A stretch of 64,000 nucleotides of DNA, taken from Paenibacillus uliginis N3/975 (GTDB taxonomy: Bacteria; Bacillota; Bacilli; Paenibacillales; Paenibacillaceae). Shown here piece by piece: positions 8,197-17,352 of this stretch. The DNA is taken from NCBI RefSeq assembly GCF_900177425.1, contig NZ_LT840184.1, positions 1,391,487 through 1,455,486 of the forward strand, read 5' to 3'. A program made the translations under genes and the position numbers. The notes under the pieces are model-generated. The model made no database searches. It saw only the letters and a program-made list of their open reading frames with translations, and was not told the DNA's origin. The first letter of the stretch is position 1. Each line of letters starts with the position of its first letter.

Positions 8197-9489
8197 ATGA
8201 AACTTGAGAAATTCGCACTACCTACTGAAGGTGAGAAGATTACGATTGATAACGGCAAACTGCAGGTGCCTAGCAATCCGATTATTCCTTTTATTGAGGG
8301 CGACGGGACAGGTCGTGATATTTGGAGAGCATCCAAACGTGTTCTTGACGCGGCTGTAGAGAAAGCTTACAGCGGTTCCAAGAGTATTGCATGGTACGAA
8401 GTGTTTGCCGGAGAAAAGGCTTTTAATACATATGGAGAATGGCTTCCAAATGATACGCTGGAGGCAATTCGTGAATATATCGTTGCCATCAAAGGACCAC
8501 TTACAACGCCAATCGGCGGCGGTATCCGCTCCCTGAACGTGGCTCTGCGCCAGGAGCTTGATCTGTACACTTGCTTGCGTCCTGTTCGCTACTTCAACGG
8601 CGTACCTTCTCCGGTGAAGCGTCCTGAGCTTGTAGACATGGTTATCTTCCGTGAGAACACTGAAGACATCTATGCAGGTATCGAGTACAAGGAAGGTTCT
8701 GAAGAAGTTAAGAAAATGATCAAATTCCTTCAGGAAGAAATGGGTGCGAACAAAATCCGCTTCCCTGAAACTTCCGGTATCGGTATTAAACCAGTGTCTT
8801 CGGAAGGTTCCAAGCGTCTTGTACGTGCTGCAGTTGAATATGCAATCAAGCACGGCCGTAAGAGTGTAACGCTCGTTCACAAAGGCAACATCATGAAGTT
8901 TACCGAAGGTGCTTTCAAGAACTGGGGATACGAAGTGGCTGAGCAAGAATTTGGCGATAAAGTATTCACTTGGGCACAGTACGATATTATCAAGGAAAAA
9001 GACGGCGTAGATGCAGCCAATGCAGCACAGAAGGCTGCTGAAGAAGCTGGCAAAATCATCGTTAAAGATGCTATTGCTGACATCGCTTTGCAGCAGGTGC
9101 TGACTCGTCCTACAGACTTTGATGTGATCGCGACACTGAACCTGAACGGTGACTACCTGTCTGATGCGCTTGCAGCTCAAGTTGGTGGTATCGGTATCGC
9201 TCCTGGAGCGAACATTAACTATGTGACAGGACATGCAATCTTTGAAGCTACTCACGGAACTGCTCCGAAGTACGCTGATAAAGACGTCGTTAACCCGGGT
9301 TCCGTTATCTTGTCCGGCGTTATGCTCCTTGAGCATCTAGGCTGGCAGGAAGCGGCTGACCTCATCTACAAGGGTATGGGAACATCGATTAATAATAAGA
9401 CCGTTACGTATGATTTCGCCCGTCTGATGGAAGGCGCTACAGAAGTGAAATGTTCCGAGTTCGCGGACGAAATCATTAAAAACTTGTAA
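8197..9489 (+). CDS. icd: Isocitrate dehydrogenase (NADP-dependent type)
   Basis: This enzyme converts isocitrate to 2-oxoglutarate and CO2. The 430-residue protein has PIIPFIEGDGTGRDIW, the PIGGGIRSLNVALRQELDLY phosphate-binding/regulatory loop, FRENTEDIYAGIEY, VTLVHKGNIMKFTEG and the late ATHGTAPKYADKD segment, which suits the NADP enzyme. I start at ATG 8197, which has a strong AAAGGAGG 8 bases upstream; upstream in-frame residues do not resemble the family. The 147-base gap from citZ contains GGCACA...TGTGCC and CCCGT...ACGGG stems that could be RNA-processing or partial termination sites. Confidence 0.94.
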   Translation: MKLEKFALPTEGEKITIDNGKLQVPSNPIIPFIEGDGTGRDIWRASKRVLDAAVEKAYSGSKSIAWYEVFAGEKAFNTYGEWLPNDTLEAIREYIVAIKGPLTTPIGGGIRSLNVALRQELDLYTCLRPVRYFNGVPSPVKRPELVDMVIFRENTEDIYAGIEYKEGSEEVKKMIKFLQEEMGANKIRFPETSGIGIKPVSSEGSKRLVRAAVEYAIKHGRKSVTLVHKGNIMKFTEGAFKNWGYEVAEQEFGDKVFTWAQYDIIKEKDGVDAANAAQKAAEEAGKIIVKDAIADIALQQVLTRPTDFDVIATLNLNGDYLSDALAAQVGGIGIAPGANINYVTGHAIFEATHGTAPKYADKDVVNPGSVILSGVMLLEHLGWQEAADLIYKGMGTSINNKTVTYDFARLMEGATEVKCSEFADEIIKNL

Positions 9490-9504
9490 GGGGGATAAAC
9501 CATC

Positions 9505-10446
9505 GTGGCAATTACTCGTAAAAAAATTACTGTAATCGGTGCCGGGTTTACCGGAGCGACCACTGCACTTATGCTTGCACAGAAGGAACTTGGAGACGTC
9601 GTATTGCTGGATATTCCACAGCTCGAGAACCCTACCAAAGGTAAAGCTCTGGATATGATGGAAGCAAGCCCGGTTCAAGGTTTTGACAGTAACATCGTTG
9701 GTACATCCAACTATGAAGATGCTGCTGATTCTGATGTGGTCATTATTACGGCTGGTATAGCCCGTAAACCTGGGATGAGCCGCGATGACCTCGTGAATAC
9801 CAATGCGGGAATCGTGAAGTCCGTATGTGAGAACGTAAAGAAATTTGCTCCTAACTCAACGGTTATTATTTTGAGCAACCCGGTGGATGCTATGACTTAC
9901 GTAGCTTACAACACTTTAGGCTTCCCTAAAAATCGTGTAATCGGCCAGTCCGGCGTACTGGATACAGCTCGTTACTGCACATTCATTGCGCAGGAACTTA
10001 ACGTATCCGTTGAGGATGTACGTGGATTTGTTCTGGGCGGACACGGGGATGACATGGTTCCACTCGTTCGTTACTCCAGCGTTGGCGGTATTCCTATCGA
10101 CACGCTGATTCCTGCGGATCGTATTGAGGCGATTGTACAACGCACTCGCGTCGGCGGCGGTGAAATCGTCAACTTGCTAGGGAACGGCAGCGCTTACTAT
10201 GCACCGGCTGCTTCCCTTGTACAGATGACTGAAGCGATTCTGAAGGATAAGAAACGTATCCTGCCGATCATTGCTCTTTTGGAAGGCGAGTACGGCTATG
10301 ACAACCTGTTTATGGGCGTTCCGGCAATCCTGGGTGGAGACGGCATTGAGAAGGTATTCGAGCTGGAGCTGACATCAGATGAAAAAGCTGCACTCGATAA
10401 ATCTGCAGAGTCAGTACGCAATGTCACTTCCGTGGTGAAGCTGTAA
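9505..10446 (+). CDS. mdh: Malate dehydrogenase (LDH-like)
   Basis: Malate dehydrogenase interconverts malate and oxaloacetate with NAD. The Rossmann start is KITVIGAGFTGATTA, with an acidic residue after strand 2 (VVLLDIPQLENPTKGKALDM). The substrate arginines lie in IARKPGMSRDDL, and the catalytic His lies in VLGGHGDDMVPL. The 313-residue length is standard. The start codon is GTG at 9505 with AAGGGGGAT 9 bases upstream. The gene lies 15 bases after icd, so the two share a transcript, which ends at the terminator at 10483. Confidence 0.95.
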   Translation: MAITRKKITVIGAGFTGATTALMLAQKELGDVVLLDIPQLENPTKGKALDMMEASPVQGFDSNIVGTSNYEDAADSDVVIITAGIARKPGMSRDDLVNTNAGIVKSVCENVKKFAPNSTVIILSNPVDAMTYVAYNTLGFPKNRVIGQSGVLDTARYCTFIAQELNVSVEDVRGFVLGGHGDDMVPLVRYSSVGGIPIDTLIPADRIEAIVQRTRVGGGEIVNLLGNGSAYYAPAASLVQMTEAILKDKKRILPIIALLEGEYGYDNLFMGVPAILGGDGIEKVFELELTSDEKAALDKSAESVRNVTSVVKL

Positions 10447-10482
10447 TATACTCCCCTACCTATTTTTGACGATTGAATGACA

Positions 10483-10524
10483 AAGCAATCCCGTTCCAAA
10501 TTTTAGGGACGGGATTGCTTTTCT
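10483..10524 (+). terminator. Intrinsic terminator after mdh
   Basis: AAGCAATCCCGT.CC pairs with GG.ACGGGATTGCTT, followed by TTCTTT. Confidence 0.88.
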
Positions 10525-10606
10525 TTATGGCATTTGTTCAGTATAATATGATTCAGTACATTAAATGTAATAAATATCACACTAATAAAATTGGAGGAGT
10601 AGTATA

Positions 10607-11035
10607 ATGGATTATAAAATTTTCTTTCTGCTACATATGATCGGAACAGCAGCTGTTGGATTTTACTTGATTCTCCCATTTATCGTGGGTGGCGTTCAAA
10701 AACTATCATTGGGCGCACAGGAAGGTGCGGTAAATACGGTTCGCGTAGCTAATCGTTTTGCTCAATATGGTTTAGTCGTTCAGCTTGTAACCGGTGGTTA
10801 CATGATGTCGAAGGGCGAGTATTCGGTACCTTGGATGATTATCGTTACCGTTCTGCTTCTAGCGATGTTTGCATTCGGCGGTATTATGAGCAAGCCTCTT
10901 AAAAGTGCTCTTGCGGGTATCCGTGAGAAACGAGATGTGAAACCCGAAACGGCCAAGCTTCGCACATTTAGCTCGCTGTTGGCACTCAGTTTGATTATTA
11001 TGATATTCTTCATGGTATACAACCAAGTTATTTAA
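10607..11035 (+). CDS. Four-helix membrane protein of unknown function
   Basis: The 142-residue protein has four predicted membrane segments: about residues 5-27 (FFLLHMIGTAAVGFYLILPF), 52-68, 76-94 (WMIIVTVLLLAMFAFGGIM) and 121-139. A basic loop (REKRDVKPETAKLR) lies before the last helix. The layout resembles small DUF2269-type or copper-resistance-D-like proteins, but no signature residue fixes a family. TTGGAGGAG precedes the ATG. It is a single-gene unit closed by its own terminator at 11060. Confidence 0.65.
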   Translation: MDYKIFFLLHMIGTAAVGFYLILPFIVGGVQKLSLGAQEGAVNTVRVANRFAQYGLVVQLVTGGYMMSKGEYSVPWMIIVTVLLLAMFAFGGIMSKPLKSALAGIREKRDVKPETAKLRTFSSLLALSLIIMIFFMVYNQVI

Positions 11036-11059
11036 AAAATATGTTTCATATCAGAAGTC

Positions 11060-11088
11060 ATCCCATTTGATGGGATGGCTTTTTTTGT
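11060..11088 (+). terminator. Intrinsic terminator
   Basis: CATCCCAT and ATGGGATG form a short stem followed by seven T residues, closing the 10607 gene. Confidence 0.85.
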
Positions 11089-11260
11089 TTATTTACATTT
11101 TTCAAAGGTCTGAGGCTATTGTGTTTGATCAACTCTCGTTTGTGGTTATTAACATATCGTAAAGAGGTTGTGATAATATGCCCGGGCCTAACGCATCCTA
11201 ATAGGGAAGTATAGTCATGAATAGTAAACAAATGAACTGACCTGAAAGGAGAAATGCACT

Positions 11261-12127
11261 ATGCCACAAGGCGGACAAAAACAAACACTCCCCCCGCAAC
11301 ATCAGGATCATCGTCCCGGAACCGAGTCGGAAATGCATCCACTTCCGGAGTATGAATCCAGCGAGTACAAAGCAGCCGGCAAGCTAAAAGGGAAGGTTGC
11401 CTTAATTACTGGGGGTGACAGTGGGATCGGTAGAGCGGTTGCAGTAACCTACGCTAAGGAAGGTGCCGACGTATCTATCGTTTATTTGAGCGAGCATAAA
11501 GATGCGGAGGAAACGAAGCGCCAAGTTGAGCAGGAAGGTCGGAAATGTATCCTTATCGCTGGTGATATCGGGGATGAAGCATTTTGCCGGGACTCAGTAA
11601 AACAGACCGTAGAGCAGCTTGGTCAATTAGACATTCTAGTTAACAATGCTGCTGAGCAGCGTCTTCAGAAGAAGATCGAGGATATTACCAAAGATCAGCT
11701 GGAGCGCACATTCCGAACTAATATTTTTGGGATGTTCTACATGACGAAAGCGGCTATGCCGCATTTTGGCACAGGCAGTGCGATTATTAACACGGCGTCC
11801 ATTACCGCTTACCGGGGTAGTCCTGAACTCATCGATTATTCATCGACCAAAGGAGCGATCGTGTCCTTTACACGTTCTCTGTCTATGAATGTCGTCGATA
11901 AAGGGATCCGTGTCAATGGAGTGGCGCCAGGTCCGATTTGGACTCCGCTCATTCCATCAACGTTCCCGGCAGACCAGGTGAGCAAGTTCGGTGCAAACCA
12001 GCCGATGAAGCGACCTGGACAACCGGAAGAGCTAGCACCGGCGTATGTGTATCTGGCTTCTTCTGACTCCTCATATGTCAGTGGACAGATCATCCATATT
12101 AACGGCGGTGAGGTTATTAACGGTTAA
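11261..12127 (+). CDS. SDR family oxidoreductase (general stress protein 39-like)
   Basis: This is a 288-residue short-chain dehydrogenase of the extended-N-terminus type seen in Bacillus YdaD/GSP39 and YhdF. After a polar ~40-residue N-terminus comes the NAD(P)-binding GGDSGIGRAVAVTYAKEGADV. It is followed by LVNNAAEQ, the catalytic Ser of NTASITAYRG, the Tyr and Lys of IDYSSTKGAIVSF, and APGPIWTPLIPSTF. The substrate is unknown; the Bacillus relatives are stress-induced. A clear sigma-B promoter was not found. GAAAGGAGAAA precedes the ATG. It is convergent with the next gene across a bidirectional terminator. Confidence 0.88.
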   Translation: MPQGGQKQTLPPQHQDHRPGTESEMHPLPEYESSEYKAAGKLKGKVALITGGDSGIGRAVAVTYAKEGADVSIVYLSEHKDAEETKRQVEQEGRKCILIAGDIGDEAFCRDSVKQTVEQLGQLDILVNNAAEQRLQKKIEDITKDQLERTFRTNIFGMFYMTKAAMPHFGTGSAIINTASITAYRGSPELIDYSSTKGAIVSFTRSLSMNVVDKGIRVNGVAPGPIWTPLIPSTFPADQVSKFGANQPMKRPGQPEELAPAYVYLASSDSSYVSGQIIHINGGEVING

Positions 12128-12151
12128 TTCGTCGATTTCCCTAACATCAAT

Positions 12152-12190
12152 AAGGCCCTGTCTACCGCTTCAAGCGGAGGCAGGGCCTTT
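12152..12190. terminator. Bidirectional intrinsic terminator
   Basis: AAGGCCCTG and CAGGGCCTT close an outer stem around an inner CCGCTT.CAAGCGG hairpin. It has A-rich and T-rich flanks and lies between two convergent genes. Confidence 0.85.
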
Positions 12191-12194
12191 ACGG

Positions 12195-12563
12195 TTAGAT
12201 TCTTCTAAAGCCTTGTGGCAGAACGCCTGTGTTGCGAATATTACGGATCTGAGCAAGCGAGAGACGGAAGTTAGCCATAACTAAAGATTCCGCATCTTCC
12301 CCTCTAATGATATCATCTAAATCTGCAATGTTTCGGTTACCGCGGAACACTCTGAATTGGCCTCTAAAGTTCGGACGCGAGAATAATACCAAAGTGGCGT
12401 TTGGATTCGTAGAGAAGAAGCGAAGACTTTCAATGTCTCCGAACAATCTATCGAGGTTTCTGATTCCGAGGTTACCACGCACTACAAATCTTCTACCCCG
12501 ATAGTTCTCATCACTGAACAATGCCAGCCTTGGAAACACCTGAGAAATCGAAACTTTTTTCAT
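12195..12563 (-). CDS. Small protein with two beta/gamma-crystallin-like motifs
   Basis: The 122-residue protein has two copies of a Greek-key-like unit. Copy 1 reads LFSDENYRGRRFVVRG...FGDIESLRF and copy 2 reads LFSRPNFRGQFRVFRG...GEDAESLVM. Each shows the aromatic-x6-Gly start and a (D)xxS-type strand end near the positions that bind calcium in beta/gamma-crystallins. There is no signal peptide, and the C-terminus is Arg/Asn-rich. The ATG has a strong GGAGGTGA ribosome site upstream on this strand. The family call comes from motif pattern, and the role is unknown; spore-coat or surface stability roles are only guesses. Confidence 0.65.
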   Translation of the reverse strand: MKKVSISQVFPRLALFSDENYRGRRFVVRGNLGIRNLDRLFGDIESLRFFSTNPNATLVLFSRPNFRGQFRVFRGNRNIADLDDIIRGEDAESLVMANFRLSLAQIRNIRNTGVLPQGFRRI

Positions 12564-12776
12564 GTTTGATCACCTCCTTCTCCATCAATATATGTAAGAT
12601 TGATATTATTGCGTGGTCAGGAGACAGGGGAGAAAAGCTCAATTTGAGAGAATAGTTAAATTTAAAGTAAACCCTTTCATGAACTTTTTTGTATGATATG
12701 ATAGGACTAAATAAGAGTACTTCAGATCACTTTGCACAGTTAACGGGTTATAAAAGAGAGGGGAAAGTAAACAGAC

Positions 12777-14339
12777 ATGAAGCATTTTGAAGAGAGTGTA
12801 TACAGGCTAATCGTGGAAACCTCGACAAACCTTCCTGGAGATGTTCGAAAAGCGGTCAAACGCGGCCGTGAGGCAGAGGATGCGGCTACCCGTGCGGGTT
12901 TGGCGCTGGCAACAATCGCGCAAAATATTGAGATGGCAGAAACGCAAGTTTCGCCGATCTGTCAGGATACGGGCATGCCTACATTTGTTGTACATACTCC
13001 TGTAGGGGCCAACCAGATTGAAATGAAGAAGGATATTTTCAAAGCGGTCATCCGGGCTACTCAAGACGGCAAGCTGCGTCCGAACTCTGTGGACTCACTG
13101 ACAGGTAAGAACAGCGGGGACAATCTGGGGCCGGGAACACCGGTAATTCACTTTGAACAATGGGAAGAGGATACAATTGATATCCGTCTTATACTAAAGG
13201 GTGGCGGCTGCGAGAACAAGAACATTCAGTACAGTCTGCCTGCCGAGCTTGAGGGATTGGGTAAAGCCGGACGTGATCTGGATGGGATCCGTAAATGTGT
13301 TATGCATGCAGTTTATCAAGCCCAAGGTCAAGGATGCAGCGCAGGTTTCATCGGAGTTGGTATCGGAGGAGACCGTACAACAGGCTACGAGCTGGCTAAG
13401 CAGCAGTTGTTCCGGCATATTGAAGATGTAAATCCGAATCCGGATTTGCAAAAGCTGGAGGATTACGTTCTAGATAACGCGAACAAGCTTGGTATCGGTA
13501 CGATGGGCTTTGGAGGAGAAGTTACGCTTCTCGGATGCAAGGTCGGTGCGATGAACAGGCTTCCGGCAAGCTTCTTTGTCTCGGTTGCTTATAACTGCTG
13601 GGCATTCCGCCGTCAAGGCGTGCTGATCGAAGCGGAAAGCGGAGAAATTCAGGAGTGGTTGTATGAAAGCGGAAGCGGGATCGCGATGACCGAAGCTGAG
13701 ACGGAAGCTGTTACAGTGGCCGCATCGGAGTCTAGCGAAGTTGAAGCAGAGCGTGAAGGAAAGGAAATCGTGCTTCAAACACCGATCAGTGAAGAGCAGA
13801 TCCGCAGTCTACGGGTAGGAGATGTGGTCGTCATTCGCGGAGAAATGCACACGGGACGCGACGCCCTGCACAAATATTTGATGGATCACGATGCACCGCT
13901 GGACCTGAACGGCGCTGTTATTTACCACTGCGGTCCCGTTATGCTTAAAGATGACGAGGGATGGCATGTGAAGGCGGCAGGACCGACCACAAGCATCCGG
14001 GAGGAGCCTTACCAAGGAGATATTTTGAAAAAGTTCGGCATCCGGGCAGTCATTGGCAAGGGTGGCATGGGACCCAAAACACTGAAAGCACTTGAAGAGC
14101 ATGGCGGGGTGTACCTAAACGCGATCGGTGGTGCGGCACAGTACTATGCAGAGTGCATTAAAAAGGTGAACGGCGTCGATTTTATGGAGTTCGGCATACC
14201 AGAAGCTATGTGGCATCTTGAGGTAGATGGCTTTGCGGCTATCGTAACGATGGATTCGCACGGCAATAGTCTTCATGCGGATGTCAGCAAGGATTCGGCT
14301 GCCAAGCTCGAAATGTTCAAGGAACCTGTTTTCCTTTAA
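12777..14339 (+). CDS. fumA: Class I fumarate hydratase (iron-sulfur type)
   Basis: Class I fumarase interconverts fumarate and malate with an oxygen-sensitive 4Fe-4S cluster. The 520-residue single chain joins alpha-like and beta-like parts. Likely cluster cysteines are in SPICQDTGMP, LKGGGCENKN and GQGCSAGFIG. The beta-like part begins near LQTPISEEQIRSLRVGD and contains GEMHTGRDALHKYL, IYHCGPVM and the IGKGGMG loop. GAGAGGGGAAAG precedes the ATG. It is alone between a convergent gene and a terminator. It could also serve tartrate-type substrates, but fumarate is most likely in this TCA neighbourhood. Confidence 0.9.
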   Translation: MKHFEESVYRLIVETSTNLPGDVRKAVKRGREAEDAATRAGLALATIAQNIEMAETQVSPICQDTGMPTFVVHTPVGANQIEMKKDIFKAVIRATQDGKLRPNSVDSLTGKNSGDNLGPGTPVIHFEQWEEDTIDIRLILKGGGCENKNIQYSLPAELEGLGKAGRDLDGIRKCVMHAVYQAQGQGCSAGFIGVGIGGDRTTGYELAKQQLFRHIEDVNPNPDLQKLEDYVLDNANKLGIGTMGFGGEVTLLGCKVGAMNRLPASFFVSVAYNCWAFRRQGVLIEAESGEIQEWLYESGSGIAMTEAETEAVTVAASESSEVEAEREGKEIVLQTPISEEQIRSLRVGDVVVIRGEMHTGRDALHKYLMDHDAPLDLNGAVIYHCGPVMLKDDEGWHVKAAGPTTSIREEPYQGDILKKFGIRAVIGKGGMGPKTLKALEEHGGVYLNAIGGAAQYYAECIKKVNGVDFMEFGIPEAMWHLEVDGFAAIVTMDSHGNSLHADVSKDSAAKLEMFKEPVFL

Positions 14340-14367
14340 TCATAATAAATTTCTTATTTACGTTTAC

Positions 14368-14406
14368 GTATCCTTCGGCAAGTTTGTTGCCGGAGGATAT
14401 TTTTTG
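14368..14406 (+). terminator. Intrinsic terminator after fumarase
   Basis: TATCCTTCGGCAA pairs with TTGCCGGAGGATA with a GTTTG loop, then a T run. Confidence 0.87.
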
Positions 14407-14491
14407 TACTTGTCATATGAACGTTGCGGTTCAGGAAAATGAGGTTTATCATTGAAAACAAAGTAGAAATGAAGTCGGCAGGAGGAGAAGT

Positions 14492-15487
14492 GTGAAACAA
14501 TTCGGCTTGTCATTTGCATCTTGGTTCGAACAATACACGTTCATTCTGATACCCGGATCGCTTGTAATGGGCTGGTTTCTGTCAGATCACCTACTGCCGT
14601 ATGTATCTTCCATCCCATATCTGTTCGGGTATATTACACTGGTGATGGCGCTCGGTTGTGGCATTGGACATCTGCGTGCGGTGATGAGGTATCCACTTCC
14701 TGTCATCTTGACGCTACTACTCGCTCATGCTGCTGCCCCGCTGCTGGCGTACGGGCTTGGGACGCTCGTGTTCGGGACACATTCGGAATATACAACCGGA
14801 CTGGTACTGTTTGCTATTATACCGCTTGGCGTGTCCTCTGTTCTCTGGGTTGGCAGCTCGGGTGGAAGTGTGCCGTTTATTTTGTCTGTTGTTGTGCTGG
14901 ATACGCTGCTTAGTCCATTGGTTGTTCCTGCACTCATGGAGCTATACTTCGGAACGGCTTCGTTGACCTGGGATATGACGGGTCTCGTGATTGATCTGCT
15001 GCAAATGGTTGTGCTACCCACTGTCGTAGGTGTGGTGTTGTATGAGCTGTCGAAAGGCAGAGCTAAAGCTTGGTCAGCTCCAATCGCCCAGCCCTTATCA
15101 AAGATTGCCTTTATGCTAGTGGTGATGCTGAATGCTGCAGCCATCGCGCCTCATGCTGCAGGAATGAGGCAGGAGATGGTCATCATTGTACCAATTGTAA
15201 TTGTACTGATCTGTATTTGTTACGGACTTGGTTATTATGGTGCATTTTCGCTTCCAAATCGAACGAGGGAGATGCAGGTAACGCTGACGTACGCATCCGG
15301 TATGCGTAACATCTCGCTCGGTATGGTGCTGGCGACAGCATATTTTTCACCGAAGGCATCGGTACCTGTAGTTCTGTCTATTATGTTTCAGCAGCCGGCG
15401 GCCACGATTATTCATTCACTGATCCGCAAGTTCAAGCAAGTGCCTAATTCACCGTTAAAGGAAGAGATGGATGAGACCGTTTCGTAA
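14492..15487 (+). CDS. Bile acid:sodium symporter (BASS) family transporter
   Basis: The 331-residue protein has about ten membrane helices and no signal peptide. The helix 3-4 region (TLVMALGCGIGHLRAVMRYP) and the PLGVSSVLWVGSSGGSVPFILSVVVLD stretch match the BASS/ASBT fold, which moves organic anions with sodium. Pro- and Gly-rich crossover helices (VLPTVVGVVL) and the late SGMRNISLGMVLATAYF also fit. The substrate is not inferable. The GTG start has GGAGGAG 5-6 bases upstream. Its end overlaps the phoR start by 17 bases, so it probably shares a transcript with phoR. Confidence 0.8.
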   Translation: MKQFGLSFASWFEQYTFILIPGSLVMGWFLSDHLLPYVSSIPYLFGYITLVMALGCGIGHLRAVMRYPLPVILTLLLAHAAAPLLAYGLGTLVFGTHSEYTTGLVLFAIIPLGVSSVLWVGSSGGSVPFILSVVVLDTLLSPLVVPALMELYFGTASLTWDMTGLVIDLLQMVVLPTVVGVVLYELSKGRAKAWSAPIAQPLSKIAFMLVVMLNAAAIAPHAAGMRQEMVIIVPIVIVLICICYGLGYYGAFSLPNRTREMQVTLTYASGMRNISLGMVLATAYFSPKASVPVVLSIMFQQPAATIIHSLIRKFKQVPNSPLKEEMDETVS

Positions 15488-17261
15488 TCGACTTACATTT
15501 ATTATGATGACACTGATTGGTTTATCCATGCTCGGCGCAGGATTTACGATGGCCAGTATGTTCAAACAATCCCATATTGCCATACAGGAAGAAAACATGG
15601 TCCGTGAAATTAATCTCATTCAGGCGACCTTGGATTTCCCGTCCCTCAGCGGAGAGCAGAAAATACAGTATTACACCGAGAAGTCACGTCAGTTGGAGGA
15701 ATTAGCAGACGCCAGGGTAACATTTATATCGAAAGACGGGACGGTTATAGGTGATTCGGAGAGTAATCCTGAATCGATGGATAACCATGCGTATCGTGAA
15801 GAGATGGTTCAAGCGCAGGAGGAAGGAATCGGCAGTACGATTCGTTACAGTAGCACACTTGGGCAAGATATGCTGTATGTAGCGCTGCCTGTAAAGCAGG
15901 GAGATTATGACGGATATATCCGTTTGTCCATGAGTTTAAAGGCCGTAGATCAAGGCGTCTGGCAGGGATGGCTTGTTATGGGCGGAGGGCTTGTCATCCT
16001 GTTTATCATTGCTGCCCTTGTGAGCTACAAAGTAGCGGCTAATTTGACATCTCCACTTGAGAAAATCACGCGTGTAGCACGGCAAATCACCCGGCAGGAT
16101 TATGACGCTCGCGTCCCAATTCATCGCAAGGATGAGATCGGCCAGCTGGCACATGCAATCAACGGAATGGCTGACAGCCTTCAGACTCAATTGCAGACGA
16201 TAAGGGACAACGAGGATCTCCTTCAAAGCGTCCTTAACAATATGACCGGTGGAATTGTGATGCTCAGCCATGACGGAAATATTGTGCTGGTGAACCGGGC
16301 GGCGGAGGGAATGCTCGGTGTTAAGGCAGATTATGTGACTGGTAAGTCTTACAGGGAGCTGCGTCAGCATTATGAACTTACCAAGCTTATGGAGGAAGGG
16401 CTAGAACACAGAAACAATTTTCGTGAAGAACGCAGTTTGTATTTTCCGGTAGAGTCCATAGTCCGTCTGGACGGAGTATCTATGGTTCAGGACGACGGAT
16501 CGTACCGCGGGATGCTGTTCCTGCTTCAGGATGTGACTGATATCCGAAGACTGGAGCGGATGCGCAGCGAGTTTGTCGCAAATGTCTCTCACGAACTGAA
16601 GACACCGCTGGCGGCGGTGAAAGGTTTTGCCGAGACTTTGCTTGGCGGGGGAGTGAAAGATGAGAAGACCTCACGGTCTTTCCTGCAGATTATTTATGAT
16701 GAATCCGAGCGGCTAAACCGGTTGATCCGGGACATTCTGGAGTTGTCCAAGATTGAATCCAAGCGGATTGCCATGGAGTTTTCACCGATCCATCTATCTA
16801 CGTTCTTCGAATCTTTAGTCGAATTTATGCGGCCTGAAGCTGAAAAGAAAAAAATCAGCCTGAGTCTGCATGTTCCGGAAGAGTTGTTTATGGAAGGTGA
16901 TGAGGATAAGCTTAGACAAATATTTACCAATCTTCTGTCTAATGCTATCAACTACACGCAGGAAGGTGGAAGGGTCCAGCTGATGGCAAGGGATATGCAT
17001 CCGAATGAACAAGGAGATACCGTTGAGTTTATCGTCAAAGATTCGGGGCTTGGAATTCCGAAAAAAGATCTGCCTCGCATCTTTGAACGGTTCTATCGGG
17101 TGGATAAAGCACGTTCCCGGAGCTCAGGTGGAACCGGACTCGGGTTATCAATCGTAAAACACCTCGTTGATCTTCATCACGGGTCCATCAAGGTTGAGAG
17201 TGAGCTTGGCCTTGGTAGTTCTTTTGTAATCGAAATGCCGCTTCTTCAAGAAAATGATTAA
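15471..17261 (+). CDS. phoR: Phosphate-regulon-type sensor histidine kinase PhoR
   Basis: This membrane kinase phosphorylates PhoP under phosphate limitation. Domain order is TM1 (~10-30), an extracytoplasmic sensor (~31-160), TM2 (~165-187), HAMP (~190-240, ending NGMADSLQTQL) and PAS (~245-350). HisKA follows with the phospho-acceptor His in FVANVSHELKTPLAAVKG, then HATPase with NLLSNAINYT, DSGLGIP and GGTGLGLSIVKHLV boxes. The 596-residue length is typical. The start overlaps the transporter gene by 17 bases. In Bacillus subtilis phoP precedes phoR; here the order is reversed. The assignment rests on architecture plus the linked pst operon. Confidence 0.85.
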   Translation: MRPFRNRLTFIMMTLIGLSMLGAGFTMASMFKQSHIAIQEENMVREINLIQATLDFPSLSGEQKIQYYTEKSRQLEELADARVTFISKDGTVIGDSESNPESMDNHAYREEMVQAQEEGIGSTIRYSSTLGQDMLYVALPVKQGDYDGYIRLSMSLKAVDQGVWQGWLVMGGGLVILFIIAALVSYKVAANLTSPLEKITRVARQITRQDYDARVPIHRKDEIGQLAHAINGMADSLQTQLQTIRDNEDLLQSVLNNMTGGIVMLSHDGNIVLVNRAAEGMLGVKADYVTGKSYRELRQHYELTKLMEEGLEHRNNFREERSLYFPVESIVRLDGVSMVQDDGSYRGMLFLLQDVTDIRRLERMRSEFVANVSHELKTPLAAVKGFAETLLGGGVKDEKTSRSFLQIIYDESERLNRLIRDILELSKIESKRIAMEFSPIHLSTFFESLVEFMRPEAEKKKISLSLHVPEELFMEGDEDKLRQIFTNLLSNAINYTQEGGRVQLMARDMHPNEQGDTVEFIVKDSGLGIPKKDLPRIFERFYRVDKARSRSSGGTGLGLSIVKHLVDLHHGSIKVESELGLGSSFVIEMPLLQEND

Positions 17262-17352
17262 GAGGTCAGGCTGCTTTTTAACATTGGGATAACATTCTGT
17301 TGATATACTGTGACAAGTATTAAAAATATATGGATCTGAGGGCGGGGTTAAC

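Noticed and set aside
8218..9336. Long open frame on the minus strand inside icd (372 codons)
   Set aside because: It is the codon-bias shadow of icd. The translation has no family features and no ribosome site, and icd is unmistakable.
4018..12776. Riboswitch or T-box leaders before metabolic genes
   Set aside because: No conserved T-box, SAM, TPP or other riboswitch core was recognised in these leaders; only simple hairpins and terminators are present.
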